From Anaerolineaceae bacterium UBA6105 (lineage in GTDB: Bacteria; Chloroflexota; Anaerolineae; Anaerolineales; Anaerolineaceae): a stretch of 25,769 bases of DNA. Numbering within the stretch: position 1 is the stretch's first letter; every line of letters starts with the position of its first letter. The position numbers and the translations under genes are program-made. The stretch lies in assembly GCA_002423495.1 (NCBI GenBank), contig DIWN01000062.1, forward strand, positions 1 to 25,769, in the 5' to 3' direction. Below, piece after piece: positions 1 through 7,038 of this stretch. The notes beneath the pieces are model-generated. The model did not search any database and was not told the DNA's origin. It saw only the letters and a program-made list of their open reading frames with translations.

Positions 1-110
1 ACATTTTCTATTGAGGCATTACGTCATGAATGCGAAACTTTCCCCTGAGCGATGCCGTGACTGACCAAGATAGGGTTGTCGTAGCGGCGACGCGTGCAGT
101 GCCTGCCTAA

Positions 111-383
111 AATGGTTCTGTCGTAGAGGCGACGCATGCGTCGCCTCTACCCAGGGTGTCCAACGGTCCTCTGCCCGGCTCAATTGGTGCAATTATTGGA
201 TCCTTCAAGTCGGCGGCAACCAAGAGATTTCATGAAATTCTCGACAAACCGGAAAAACGCCTCTGGCAACGGAATTACTACGAACACATCATCAGGAATG
301 AACGGGGTTACCAGGCTGTCTACGATTACATCCTAACAAACCCGATGAATTGGGAACAAGATGAAGAATTCCCTCTCTCGTAG
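111..383 (+). pseudogene. RAYT (REP-associated tyrosine transposase), C-terminal remnant
   Basis: This is the 3' part of a Y1-type, HUH-superfamily transposase of the TnpA_REP/RAYT group. The frame is open from 111 to the TAA-independent stop at 381-383 and reads GSIGAIIGSFKSAATKRF, then LWQRNYYEHIIRNERGYQ, the segment carrying the catalytic-tyrosine helix, then a C-terminal NWEQDEEFPLS. It closely matches the C-terminal third of the intact RAYT at 1950-2612. The N-terminal HUH part (HVH) is absent. In-frame stops lie upstream at 12, 27 and 108, so the gene is broken rather than merely cut by the window edge. The first codons, over the palindrome at 123-150, read VVEATHASPLP, so a palindrome sits in frame just before the GSIGAII segment. 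A GTG at 156 could start a 75-aa product, but I regard it as a relic. Confidence 0.8.
123..150. repeat. Perfect 28-bp palindrome, GTAG...CTAC type
   Basis: The 28 bases are perfectly self-complementary around an ATGCAT-like centre: GTAGAGGCGACGCA on the left and its reverse complement on the right. A degenerate half copy (gtagcggcgacgcgtgc) lies at 81-97. The palindrome abuts the RAYT relic and is read in its frame as VVEATHASPLP. It is likely a REP-like substrate of this transposase family (inference). Confidence 0.85.
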
Positions 384-752
384 AGATAATCTTATTGCCT
401 TTTCCCATCTCAGTCCATTGTTTTCTGTCACCATCAAATCTCTCCCCTTTACCTTTAAGCTGTTGACCATAACTCTCATATTCCCTGGATCTACTAGTAC
501 CTCGTGCCTTATTTTATCTTCCATAAATACCAACTTACCACTTTTAGCATCCCAATTATCTACTATCCCCATAATTTGTTTTAACTCCTGCTCCTTGCCA
601 GCCTCCACCGCAACCACTCTTTCCAACTCACCACCTGTTTTTTTTTCTACCTCAACTAAGTTTGTCTTCAATACTCCTCCCATCCAAAAAACAATTATTC
701 CCAAAGCCAACAATATTAATAATCCCCATCCAAACCACTTCTTTCTTATCAT
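333..752 (-). CDS. Small membrane-anchored protein with C-terminus replaced by a RAYT relic
   Basis: I do not recognise the family. The product is about 139 aa from the ATG at 752; an in-frame TTG at 755 is less likely. Residues 1-5 are basic, followed by one hydrophobic segment at about residues 7-27 (FGWGLLILLALGIIVFW). The rest is a charged extracytoplasmic domain of about 110 residues. The last ~20 residues (AIRLSLREREFFILFPIHRVC) are the antisense reading of the RAYT 3' end. The antisense of the second RAYT at 2590-2630 encodes nearly the same peptide. The element has therefore overwritten the original end of this gene and supplied its stop codon. A TAGAAT box lies 6 nt upstream of the ATG. 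The sequence is AT-rich compared with the core genes downstream, which suggests accessory origin. Confidence 0.6.
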   Translation of the reverse strand: MIRKKWFGWGLLILLALGIIVFWMGGVLKTNLVEVEKKTGGELERVVAVEAGKEQELKQIMGIVDNWDAKSGKLVFMEDKIRHEVLVDPGNMRVMVNSLKVKGRDLMVTENNGLRWEKAIRLSLREREFFILFPIHRVC

Positions 753-758
753 CAATTC

Positions 759-764
759 ATTCTA
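759..764 (-). promoter_or_regulatory. Putative -10 box for leaderless start at 752
   Basis: On the minus strand TAGAAT (5 of 6 to TATAAT) is followed by 6 nt and the ATG at 752. This is the same spacing seen at four other starts in the window. No -35 box is evident. Confidence 0.4.
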
Positions 765-791
765 ATACACCTTTACCTCAAAAGGCAATCT

Positions 792-1634
792 CTAATTGCC
801 GTTAATCATTTTCTGAAAACCTTCTTCCGTCTGTATTGCCCCCATTCCAAAAACAACCTCATTATAATCAAGTTCATCTCTTGTTGGTACTAACCCTTTC
901 TCATAAGCCTCAATGACAACCTGTGAAAAAAATGGATCCTTCGTGTTATAAATCCGGATTGTCCGGATTCTACCACCGTTACCTAAAGTATCAATGACCC
1001 CCCTACCTTCAGGTGATCCATTACCATTATACAAAATAACTAACATTGTCGTCACAAAACCGCCATTTTTATAATATACATTAAGTCCCAACATTGGAAA
1101 AATCTCACTTCCGTGTTTAAAATAAGCTATTTCCGGGTTTCCTACTAGACTATTTGGCGATGAGAAGGAATTGGCGCTATAATACTCTGGGAAAAAACCA
1201 ACACCCTCCGGCCAATAATTTACCTCTCTATTGTTATAATCACCGATAGTAATTTCTAATTTTCCAACCCATTCCCTAAAAGCCTCCAAGTCTTCCAACG
1301 GGTCCGGGGCTTCGACAAACTCATCCAAATTTTCCACCATATATTCATAACTTTCAGGAAAATTATGCAACTTTTCCAAATCAATCGGATATTTCTCGGG
1401 AATTTCTGTCGGCGTTGGCATTTCGGTCGCCGTCGCTGTTGGCATCTCGGTCGCTGTCGCGGTTGGCTCGGGGGTCAAAGTAATGGTTGGCAGCCCGGTC
1501 TCTGTTGCCGTCGGCAGAGGGGTCTGGAGAACCGTGCTGCACGAGCTCAGAAAGATGGCGAGCATAACGAGAAGGAATAGTCGTGCGCCAAAAGATATTG
1601 TGGAATTCTGTTTGGATTGGGTGTGCTTTTTCAT
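792..1634 (-). CDS. Lipoprotein with Thr/Pro-rich stalk
   Basis: This 280-aa predicted lipoprotein is of unknown function. It has a basic N-terminus, a hydrophobic segment at about 18-30 and the lipobox LSSC with Cys32 as the lipidation site. A low-complexity stalk at about 38-78 follows, with repeated PTATATEMP units that are also visible as repeats in the DNA at 1400-1470. A globular domain of about 200 residues completes the protein; its Trp, Tyr and Gly content fits an extracytoplasmic fold, but I recognise no motif. The start is supported by a strong Shine-Dalgarno (GGGAGGG, about 3 nt before the ATG). A TAAAAT element further upstream may be the -10. Such stalked lipoproteins are common in Anaerolineae. 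It is adjacent to the truncated membrane protein on the same strand with a short gap (755-791), so the two may be co-transcribed. Confidence 0.75.
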   Translation of the reverse strand: MKKHTQSKQNSTISFGARLFLLVMLAIFLSSCSTVLQTPLPTATETGLPTITLTPEPTATATEMPTATATEMPTPTEIPEKYPIDLEKLHNFPESYEYMVENLDEFVEAPDPLEDLEAFREWVGKLEITIGDYNNREVNYWPEGVGFFPEYYSANSFSSPNSLVGNPEIAYFKHGSEIFPMLGLNVYYKNGGFVTTMLVILYNGNGSPEGRGVIDTLGNGGRIRTIRIYNTKDPFFSQVVIEAYEKGLVPTRDELDYNEVVFGMGAIQTEEGFQKMINGN

Positions 1635-1764
1635 GATCCCTCCCAGCTGGTGAATATGAATATGTCAATTTTACACCTCCCCGACCAATCCGTGAGCAGC
1701 AATTAAAGGGATGACGGGAATCAAGGAATTGGTATCAAGAGGTGGTCCAGGATTTATGTATTTG

Positions 1765-1879
1765 GTAGTGGCAGGCCCCCGTGCCTGCCATCTGGATCAA
1801 TCGAACAACGGTCAACCACAGGGGGGTGACCCTACCGAAGCACGGTTGTCTTTTGTAGTGGCAGGCCCCCGTGCCTGCC
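1765..1879. repeat. Double-hairpin palindromic repeat array upstream of RAYT
   Basis: Two copies of the hairpin ggcaggcccccgtgcctgcc lie at 1770-1789 and 1860-1879, exactly 90 bp apart and each preceded by gtagt. Between them is a second hairpin with arms GGTCA/TGACC at 1810-1831. The same two hairpins recur at 90-bp period inside the transposase gene at 2220-2399. Frame +1 through this array would encode VVAGPRAC peptides, but that 70-codon ORF has no other sign of being a gene. The stretch 1635-1949 otherwise holds only the upstream signals of its two neighbours. Confidence 0.9.
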
Positions 1880-1937
1880 TAAGATGGGACCATTGTAGAG
1901 GATACGCAGTGCAAAACTTCTAAATCGACACAAAAGG

Positions 1938-1943
1938 TAAAAT
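1938..1943 (+). promoter_or_regulatory. Putative -10 box for leaderless RAYT start
   Basis: TAAAAT, preceded by GG, ends 6 nt before the GTG start at 1950. No Shine-Dalgarno fits between the box and the start, so the transcript would begin at or next to the start codon. Confidence 0.4.
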
Positions 1944-1949
1944 AACGTT

Positions 1950-2612
1950 GTGAATCCAGATCTCTCATTGCCCCACCGAAAAAACCTACGGATACCTGAA
2001 TTTGATTATTCGCAACCCGGTGCCTATTACGTCACGATTGTGACCCAAAATCGCAAAACGTTGTTTGGGCAGATTGTTGATGGCGATATGGTTTTGAATG
2101 AAATTGGGAAGATGGTTAAAGAAATTGTTGAAGGGGTCCCGCGGCATTACCAGAACATCCATGTCGAGGTGTCTGTAATAATACCAAATCATGTTCACAT
2201 TTTATTCCTGATTACCGACGTAGTGGCAGGCCCCCGTGCCTGCCAGTCAGACCAATCGAACAACGGTCAACCACAGGGGGTTGACCCTACCAAAGCACGG
2301 TTGTCTTTTGTAGTGGCAGGCCCCCGTGCCTGCCATATGGATCAAAGAAAAAGCGGTCAACCACAGGGGGTTGACCCTACCAAAGAACAATTGTCTTTGC
2401 CAGATATCGTTCATCGAATCAAATCTTTAACAACCCATCGATACATGTTGGGAGTTAGGGACAAAGGTTGGCCTCGATTTGACAAACGCCTCTGGCAACG
2501 GAATTACTACGAACACATCATCCGGAATGAACGGGATTACCAGGCAATTTACGAATATATTTTCGCCAATCCCTTTAATTGGGAAAAAGATGAAGAATTT
2601 TTTCTCTCGTAG
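1950..2612 (+). CDS. REP-associated tyrosine transposase (RAYT) with in-frame palindromic insert
   Basis: This is a 220-aa single-strand DNA transposase of the Y1/HUH TnpA_REP group. Such enzymes nick and rejoin REP/BIME palindromes through a 5'-phosphotyrosine. Residues 16-34 (PEFDYSQPGAYYVTIVTQN) form the first strand. The HUH motif is HVH at 81-83 in IIPNHVHILF. The catalytic Tyr is Y186 or Y187 in LWQRNYYEHIIR, and the C-terminal helix ends NPFNWEKDEEFFLS. Between them, residues 91-150 are two 30-residue repeats beginning VVAGPRAC, encoded by the 2 x 90 bp palindromic unit that also lies upstream of the gene. Family members are usually about 150-180 aa, so the repeats account for the extra length. 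The frame is fully open, so the enzyme may be active with a flexible linker. The start is GTG at 1950, in frame with the conserved N-terminus. Confidence 0.9.
   Translation: MNPDLSLPHRKNLRIPEFDYSQPGAYYVTIVTQNRKTLFGQIVDGDMVLNEIGKMVKEIVEGVPRHYQNIHVEVSVIIPNHVHILFLITDVVAGPRACQSDQSNNGQPQGVDPTKARLSFVVAGPRACHMDQRKSGQPQGVDPTKEQLSLPDIVHRIKSLTTHRYMLGVRDKGWPRFDKRLWQRNYYEHIIRNERDYQAIYEYIFANPFNWEKDEEFFLS
2220..2399 (+). repeat. Two 90-bp palindromic units in frame inside the RAYT gene
   Basis: The units are 2220-2309 and 2310-2399. Each contains hairpin 1 (2225-2244 and 2315-2334; arms GGCAGGC/GCCTGCC) and hairpin 2 (2265-2286 and 2355-2376; arms GGTCAACC/GGTTGACC). Each ends a few bases after GGTTGACCCTACC. 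The unit length is divisible by three and starts on a codon boundary, so the reading frame survives. The first unit ends with the sequence that also precedes the second hairpin of the upstream array, so the copies clearly come from one source. Confidence 0.95.
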
Positions 2613-2656
2613 AGATAATTTTATTGCCTTTGACCGATCGCGCAAGTACAGGGAGT

Positions 2657-4366
2657 CTATTGGCAGATCATGACCGGAATCGGAACCTGGGCAAGGATCT
2701 CATCAATCGATTGACTGAAAACCCGATCAAGAATGGACGTGTTCTCGTAACCACCCATTATCAATGTGGATACGGATAAGGATTCTGCCAGGCTGACAAC
2801 ATCAGCAGTAAGGCTCTCTGAGCTTCCCTGGTGATATTCTGCCTTTACCCCCAGTCGTTCCAGGTAGGTTCGGGCATAGTAGCGGTTGACCTCGTCCTGA
2901 TCCAAACCCTTCATCACCAATAACAGGTGCAATTGACAGCCATAGCGGGTGGCATAATAAGCAGCGATATACAGGGCTTCTTTGCTGCGCTGACCACCAT
3001 TAAACGGCAGAAGTATGGAACTTATCGCAAGAGGCTTTTCTTTGACAAACAGAACCGGGCGGCGGCTTTGTTGAAGAATGGTGATGATCCCATGGGAGAT
3101 TCGCTCCACGAGACTCGTCGCAGGTGGATGACTGAGCTTGAGCACCAACAAATCGGAGAGCAGGCTAAACTCGAGCAAGGCGCTGGCCGGCTCACCCTCC
3201 CGCAGGAAAAATTTGCCGCTCATGCCTGCCTCAGCGAGCCTTTGGTCGAACCGCTTTTGAAAGACATCCACATCCCCAGTGCCCTCTTGCTCTCCCGGGC
3301 TTTCCACATGTACCCCACGGATCGCGCCGCCCGGGCAGCGGTTTACCAATATTGCTTGCTCGAGGGCAATCCAATCGGGATCATCATCGCTCAGGGCAGC
3401 CGTGACATGCTGAAAAAGACAATCCTGGTAGGGGTTCTGGGGCTGGTCTTCATCCCGCAGCAGAACCTGCATAATTTGCTCCTCAGCAGCGGACCAACCC
3501 GATTCGGTTTTGATCCCCTCCTGGTCTGCCGCATAATCGAGCACATTCTCCGCTTTGAGGGCTATGCCCAAATCCTGCTGGAGAGTCTGCTGCTGATCAA
3601 GCAGCCACAGGTAAAGATCAGTCAGTGTGAGGTCCCGAAAGGCATGGTGCAAGCCCGAGCTTTCAATGATGGCAATGACGGGAAAATAGACAGTATCCAC
3701 CCAATGGCGCGCCGCGTCCTCAAAACTGACCGGGTGGTTGGCTTCAATGCCCATATAGTACTGGTGAACGCTGATGTGTTCTTTCAACAGCGGGTAATTT
3801 TCTACCAGGTGCAGGCTAAAATCGACCCCCGGCACGATCTGATCGAGACGGGTATCCTCAAGAAAATTAACATAAGCCGTTTTCAGCACCAACTCATCCG
3901 CAGTGAGCGTGCTGGGAACAGGCACCTTGGTTTTCACCTCTGTTACGTATGCCTCTATCGTTTCCATGCCCATTTCTTTCGCGATGGAAACTCGGTGGTT
4001 GCCATCCAGAACAAAATAGGCATTGCCAAGTTGATAGAGAGACACAGGTGGAACTCCCTTGGCAAGTGGGCTGATCATGGCTGTCTTGACGCCTGCCCAA
4101 CGGTGAATATCGTCATCGCGCAGCGGCAGGAAGTTGCGGTCGAAATCCTGGATGCGATTTACGCTTCCGACGATGTCTTTCAGGGGAACTTGTTTTATGC
4201 CGCGATCCGTCTGGCTGACTGCCCGCAGCTTGGCGGAGATCTCATCATAAGGCAGCAAGTCAAGAGAACGACCTTGAATGCCGGCCCAGAAACGCTGCAA
4301 AGCAGCCTTCGAACGGGCACGGCGAAAGTCATCGAGCGCTTTACGATAAATATGTGGATCTTCCAT
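2657..4366 (-). CDS. ParB-like N-terminal domain fused to tandem universal stress protein domains
   Basis: The product is 569 aa from the ATG at 4366. A TTG at 4426 would add 20 residues (MGLYVQLPVS...) with no ribosome site, so I prefer the ATG, which has a TACAAT box exactly 6 nt upstream. Residues 58-150 resemble the ParB/sulfiredoxin-like fold, with FVLDGNHRVSIAKEMG (DGNHR at 121-125) in place of the ParB GERR motif. A helical middle section (about 170-330) follows. The last 220 residues look like two UspA-like domains. The first ends in RRPVLFV; the second starts SSILLPFNGG and ends IPVMICQ. The nucleotide-binding signature G-2x-G-9x-G(S/T) is degenerate in the second domain (MGGYENTSILDRVF), so ATP binding is doubtful. 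It is divergently transcribed from the PfkB gene. The role is unknown; stress sensing is a guess from the Usp domains. Confidence 0.75.
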   Translation of the reverse strand: MEDPHIYRKALDDFRRARSKAALQRFWAGIQGRSLDLLPYDEISAKLRAVSQTDRGIKQVPLKDIVGSVNRIQDFDRNFLPLRDDDIHRWAGVKTAMISPLAKGVPPVSLYQLGNAYFVLDGNHRVSIAKEMGMETIEAYVTEVKTKVPVPSTLTADELVLKTAYVNFLEDTRLDQIVPGVDFSLHLVENYPLLKEHISVHQYYMGIEANHPVSFEDAARHWVDTVYFPVIAIIESSGLHHAFRDLTLTDLYLWLLDQQQTLQQDLGIALKAENVLDYAADQEGIKTESGWSAAEEQIMQVLLRDEDQPQNPYQDCLFQHVTAALSDDDPDWIALEQAILVNRCPGGAIRGVHVESPGEQEGTGDVDVFQKRFDQRLAEAGMSGKFFLREGEPASALLEFSLLSDLLVLKLSHPPATSLVERISHGIITILQQSRRPVLFVKEKPLAISSILLPFNGGQRSKEALYIAAYYATRYGCQLHLLLVMKGLDQDEVNRYYARTYLERLGVKAEYHQGSSESLTADVVSLAESLSVSTLIMGGYENTSILDRVFSQSIDEILAQVPIPVMICQ

Positions 4367-4372
4367 ATTTTG

Positions 4373-4378
4373 ATTGTA
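4373..4378 (-). promoter_or_regulatory. Putative -10 box for leaderless start at 4366
   Basis: Minus-strand TACAAT, then 6 nt (caaaat), then ATG. This supports the ATG at 4366 over the upstream TTG. Confidence 0.4.
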
Positions 4379-4468
4379 GTCCAAATTACATAAGATGCTG
4401 ACAGGAAGTTGGACATAAAGACCCAAGAAAACACCAAAAACATGCGGGCAATTTTTGATTCCTTTCCA

Positions 4469-4477
4469 TGCTATAAT
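4469..4477 (+). promoter_or_regulatory. Extended -10 promoter for the pfkB-parAB operon
   Basis: TGCTATAAT combines a perfect -10 (4472-4477) with an upstream TG, the extended -10 pattern. Transcription would start near 4484, giving a leader of about 25 nt before the ATG at 4509. TTGATT at 4455-4460 is too close to serve as a normal -35. Confidence 0.55.
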
Positions 4478-4508
4478 TTTTCCCCGAGAAACGAGTTTTT
4501 ACTGCCTT

Positions 4509-5363
4509 ATGACCCAACCGACAACGCCTGAACCCATCGACTATCTGCTCATTGGGCATGTAACTGCTGATTTGCAGGCAGATCAAAGCATCAGCCTTGG
4601 CGGCACTGCCAGTTTTTCCGGACTGACCGCTGCGAGTTTGGGGCATAAGGTGGGTTTGGTGACAAGCTGCGCCAGTGATCTACCGCTCGACCCCCTGGCT
4701 GGCATCCAAAAATGGGTCATTCAATCAGATAAATCGACCGTATTTCGCAATGAAGGGCTTGGGCGGACCCGCGTCCAGCACCTCTACTCTTCGGCTACGC
4801 GCATCATTGCCGACCACATCCCCCAACCCTGGCAGAATTGCCAGTTGGTGCACTTCGGCCCCATTGCTGCGGAAATTGACCCAAACATCGTGGAGCTTTT
4901 CCCCAACGCCCTGGTGTGCCTGACACCGCAGGGATGGTACAGGCAGGCCGACGATGAAGGCGTGGTGCGCCACGTAGACTGGCCTGAAGGACTGGCTCTG
5001 CTCGCCAGAGCTGATGCTGTTGTGCTATCCATGGAAGATCTTCGCGGCGACGAACACAAAGTGGAAGAGCTGGCCGGGATCTGCAAGCTGCTGGCTGTCA
5101 CCGAAAACCGTAATGGGGCACGTGTTTTCTCGCAGGGAAAGGTCAGACATTTTTCTGCGCCACCGGTAGAGCTGGTTGAAGATACTGGCGCTGGGGATAT
5201 TTTTGCGGCTTGTTTCTTTCATCGCCTGCAAAAAACCAAGGATCCATGGGAAGCAGCTCGTTTTGCAGTGCAACTCTCATCCTGCTCCGTAACCCGCAGA
5301 CGCCTGCAAAGCGTCCCGACTCAAAATGAAATCGAACAAGCAAATAATCCAATGCTGGCATAG
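4509..5363 (+). CDS. PfkB-family sugar/nucleoside kinase
   Basis: This 284-aa kinase belongs to the ribokinase/PfkB fold and is predicted to transfer phosphate from ATP to a sugar or nucleoside; the substrate cannot be told from sequence. The substrate-binding Gly-Gly motif is in SLGGTASFSGLTAASLG (about residues 30-46). The anion-hole and catalytic-base motif is DTGAGDIFAACFF near residue 227, with Asp of GAGD as the expected base. The length is slightly under the usual ~300. The ATG at 4509 (MTQPTTPEPIDYLLIG) fits the family N-terminus better than an upstream in-frame start at 4455, which would lie inside the promoter. The stop is only 7 nt before parA, so it probably heads the operon pfkB-parA-parB-GNAT. 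Confidence 0.85.
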   Translation: MTQPTTPEPIDYLLIGHVTADLQADQSISLGGTASFSGLTAASLGHKVGLVTSCASDLPLDPLAGIQKWVIQSDKSTVFRNEGLGRTRVQHLYSSATRIIADHIPQPWQNCQLVHFGPIAAEIDPNIVELFPNALVCLTPQGWYRQADDEGVVRHVDWPEGLALLARADAVVLSMEDLRGDEHKVEELAGICKLLAVTENRNGARVFSQGKVRHFSAPPVELVEDTGAGDIFAACFFHRLQKTKDPWEAARFAVQLSSCSVTRRRLQSVPTQNEIEQANNPMLA

Positions 5364-5370
5364 GTAAGGT

Positions 5371-6162
5371 ATGGGAAAAATCTACACAATTGTCAATCAA
5401 AAAGGCGGAGTGGGTAAAACCACCACAAGCATCAACCTCGGCGCTTACCTGGGGCAATTCGGACAAAAGGTGCTGATCATTGACCTTGACCCTCAGGCAA
5501 ATGCCACCAGCTGCCTTGGAATTGACCGGCATAAAATCGAAAATGGAACCTACGAAGTTTTGATAGGCGCCAAAAACCCAATGGATAGTATCTTGTACAA
5601 TGGGCGCTTCAAGCTCTCGCTGATGCCCTCATCGCCCAATCTGTCCGGTGCGGAAATTGAGATGATCGAGCTTGATGATCGCGAAAAAAGGTTGAAAACC
5701 ATCGCCCAGTCGCTCAGCAACCGCTATGATTACATCCTGATCGACTGCCCGCCATCGCTCGGATTGCTGACCCTGAATGGAATGATTGCCGCGCAGGATG
5801 GTGTGATCATCCCGGTGCAGTGCGAGTACCTCGCGCTTGAAGGTCTCGGGCAGCTGACCCAAACGCTCACCCGCATCCGGCAGGGTTTATATCCTGAGCT
5901 CTCCATCCGAGGCGTTCTGCTGACCATGTTCGACGGTCGCACAAATTTGAGTTCAGACGTCATGACGGAAGTGCAAAAGTTTTTCCAGGAAAAGGTTTTT
6001 TCAACATTTATTCCACGCAGCGTCAGGCTGGCGGAAGCGCCCTCTTTTGGCATGCCGATTTCGGTCTATGCCCCTGACTCGAGCGGCGCCAGAGCTTACC
6101 GCTCCCTTGCAATGGAATTATTGACGGCAGATGGGGTGAAGTTTGACCCCGGACAGGAGTAA
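5371..6162 (+). CDS. parA: ParA/Soj chromosome-partitioning ATPase
   Basis: This 263-aa deviant-Walker ATPase binds the nucleoid in its ATP form and, stimulated by ParB at parS, drives segregation of the chromosome origin. The deviant Walker A is KGGVGKTTTS (residues 11-20, signature Lys11 and Lys16). Walker A' is VLIIDLDPQANAT and Walker B is YILIDCPPSLG. The C-terminus RLAEAPSFGMPISVY is characteristic of the Soj group. The size is typical for chromosomal ParA. A weak ribosome site (taggtaagg) lies just before the ATG. The parB start follows 1 nt after the stop, so the two are certainly co-transcribed. Confidence 0.96.
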   Translation: MGKIYTIVNQKGGVGKTTTSINLGAYLGQFGQKVLIIDLDPQANATSCLGIDRHKIENGTYEVLIGAKNPMDSILYNGRFKLSLMPSSPNLSGAEIEMIELDDREKRLKTIAQSLSNRYDYILIDCPPSLGLLTLNGMIAAQDGVIIPVQCEYLALEGLGQLTQTLTRIRQGLYPELSIRGVLLTMFDGRTNLSSDVMTEVQKFFQEKVFSTFIPRSVRLAEAPSFGMPISVYAPDSSGARAYRSLAMELLTADGVKFDPGQE

Positions 6163-6163
6163 G

Positions 6164-7033
6164 ATGGCACAGCGCAGTGGACTTGGCAAAGGACTTGAAT
6201 CATTAATCCCGACCTGGCAAAACAGCCCTGCTCCAACTGGAGCAAACGAACAGGTGCAACTGTTGCCGATTTCGAGTATCAGCCCCAACCCCCAACAACC
6301 CCGCAAGGTTTTTGAAGAAGAACACCTGGAAGATCTTGCAGCCTCCATCAAACAGCACGGGATCATCCAGCCGTTGATCGTGATTGCTGCAGAAGGCGTG
6401 GATCGCTACACGTTGATCGCGGGTGAACGCCGTTTGCGGGCAGCGAAGCTGGCAGGTCTGAAAGACGTCCCAGCGATTGTTCGGACTGCTTCCCAGCAAG
6501 AACAGCTGGAATTCGCGATCATTGAAAATGTCCAACGGGAAGATCTGAACCCGATTGAACGCGCGAGAGCCTACCAAAGCCTGGCAGATCAGTTCTCTCT
6601 GACCCATGAGGACATTGCGCAAAGAGTCGGGAAAAGCCGCGTGACGGTTACTAACACCCTCCGTCTGCTTAACCTGCCGGTTGTGGTGCAGCAAACCCTG
6701 CAAAGTGGCGAGATCTCGGAAGGTCACGCGCGAAGCCTGCTGGCTCTGCCAACAACCCGTGCCATGGAAGCCGCCCTGGATAGCATTCTCAGCCTTGGCT
6801 TGAATGTGCGCCAGACGGAGATGCTCGTTAGCAAATTGAGTGGCAAAACGCCAACCAGCCGAAAGTTGACCCCCCATTCTGCCGAAGCAGAAGACCTGGA
6901 AAACCGGCTGCGGCAGTTCTTCCACACCAAGGTTATGCTCTCCAAGGGCAAGCGGGGCGGTACGATCTCCATCAGCTTCTATTCGGATGAAGAACTGAAT
7001 GCCATTTTAGACAAACTTGGGATCAATGACTGA
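6164..7033 (+). CDS. parB: ParB chromosome-partitioning protein, parS-binding CTPase
   Basis: The product is 289 aa starting MAQRSGLGKGLESLIP, the classic chromosomal ParB N-terminus that stimulates ParA. The ATG at 6164 is preferred over the in-frame start at 6143, which lies inside parA; AGGAG at 6155-6159 precedes it. The CTP-binding/ParB N-domain carries GERRLRA (87-93) and ENVQREDLNP (121-130). A helix-turn-helix for parS is at about 146-166 (LTHEDIAQRVGKSRVTVTNT). A C-terminal dimerisation region follows (FHTKVMLSKGKRGGTISISF, ending DKLGIND). The length is normal. I could not find a canonical parS site in the window. Confidence 0.96.
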   Translation: MAQRSGLGKGLESLIPTWQNSPAPTGANEQVQLLPISSISPNPQQPRKVFEEEHLEDLAASIKQHGIIQPLIVIAAEGVDRYTLIAGERRLRAAKLAGLKDVPAIVRTASQQEQLEFAIIENVQREDLNPIERARAYQSLADQFSLTHEDIAQRVGKSRVTVTNTLRLLNLPVVVQQTLQSGEISEGHARSLLALPTTRAMEAALDSILSLGLNVRQTEMLVSKLSGKTPTSRKLTPHSAEAEDLENRLRQFFHTKVMLSKGKRGGTISISFYSDEELNAILDKLGIND

Positions 7034-7038
7034 AAACC

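Noticed and set aside
1711..1923. 70-codon plus-strand ORF with VVAGPRAC repeats
   Set aside because: It consists almost wholly of the palindromic repeat array and has no start signals; it is open only because the unit length is a multiple of three.
2927..4393. 488-codon plus-strand ORF opposite the ParB-like/Usp gene
   Set aside because: Its product has no recognisable family features, while the minus strand encodes recognisable ParB-like and Usp domains.
4455..4508. Upstream start for the PfkB kinase
   Set aside because: It overlaps the extended -10 promoter at 4469-4477 and adds a non-conserved N-terminus.
6203..6925. Long minus-strand ORF opposite parB
   Set aside because: Antisense shadow of a clear parB gene.
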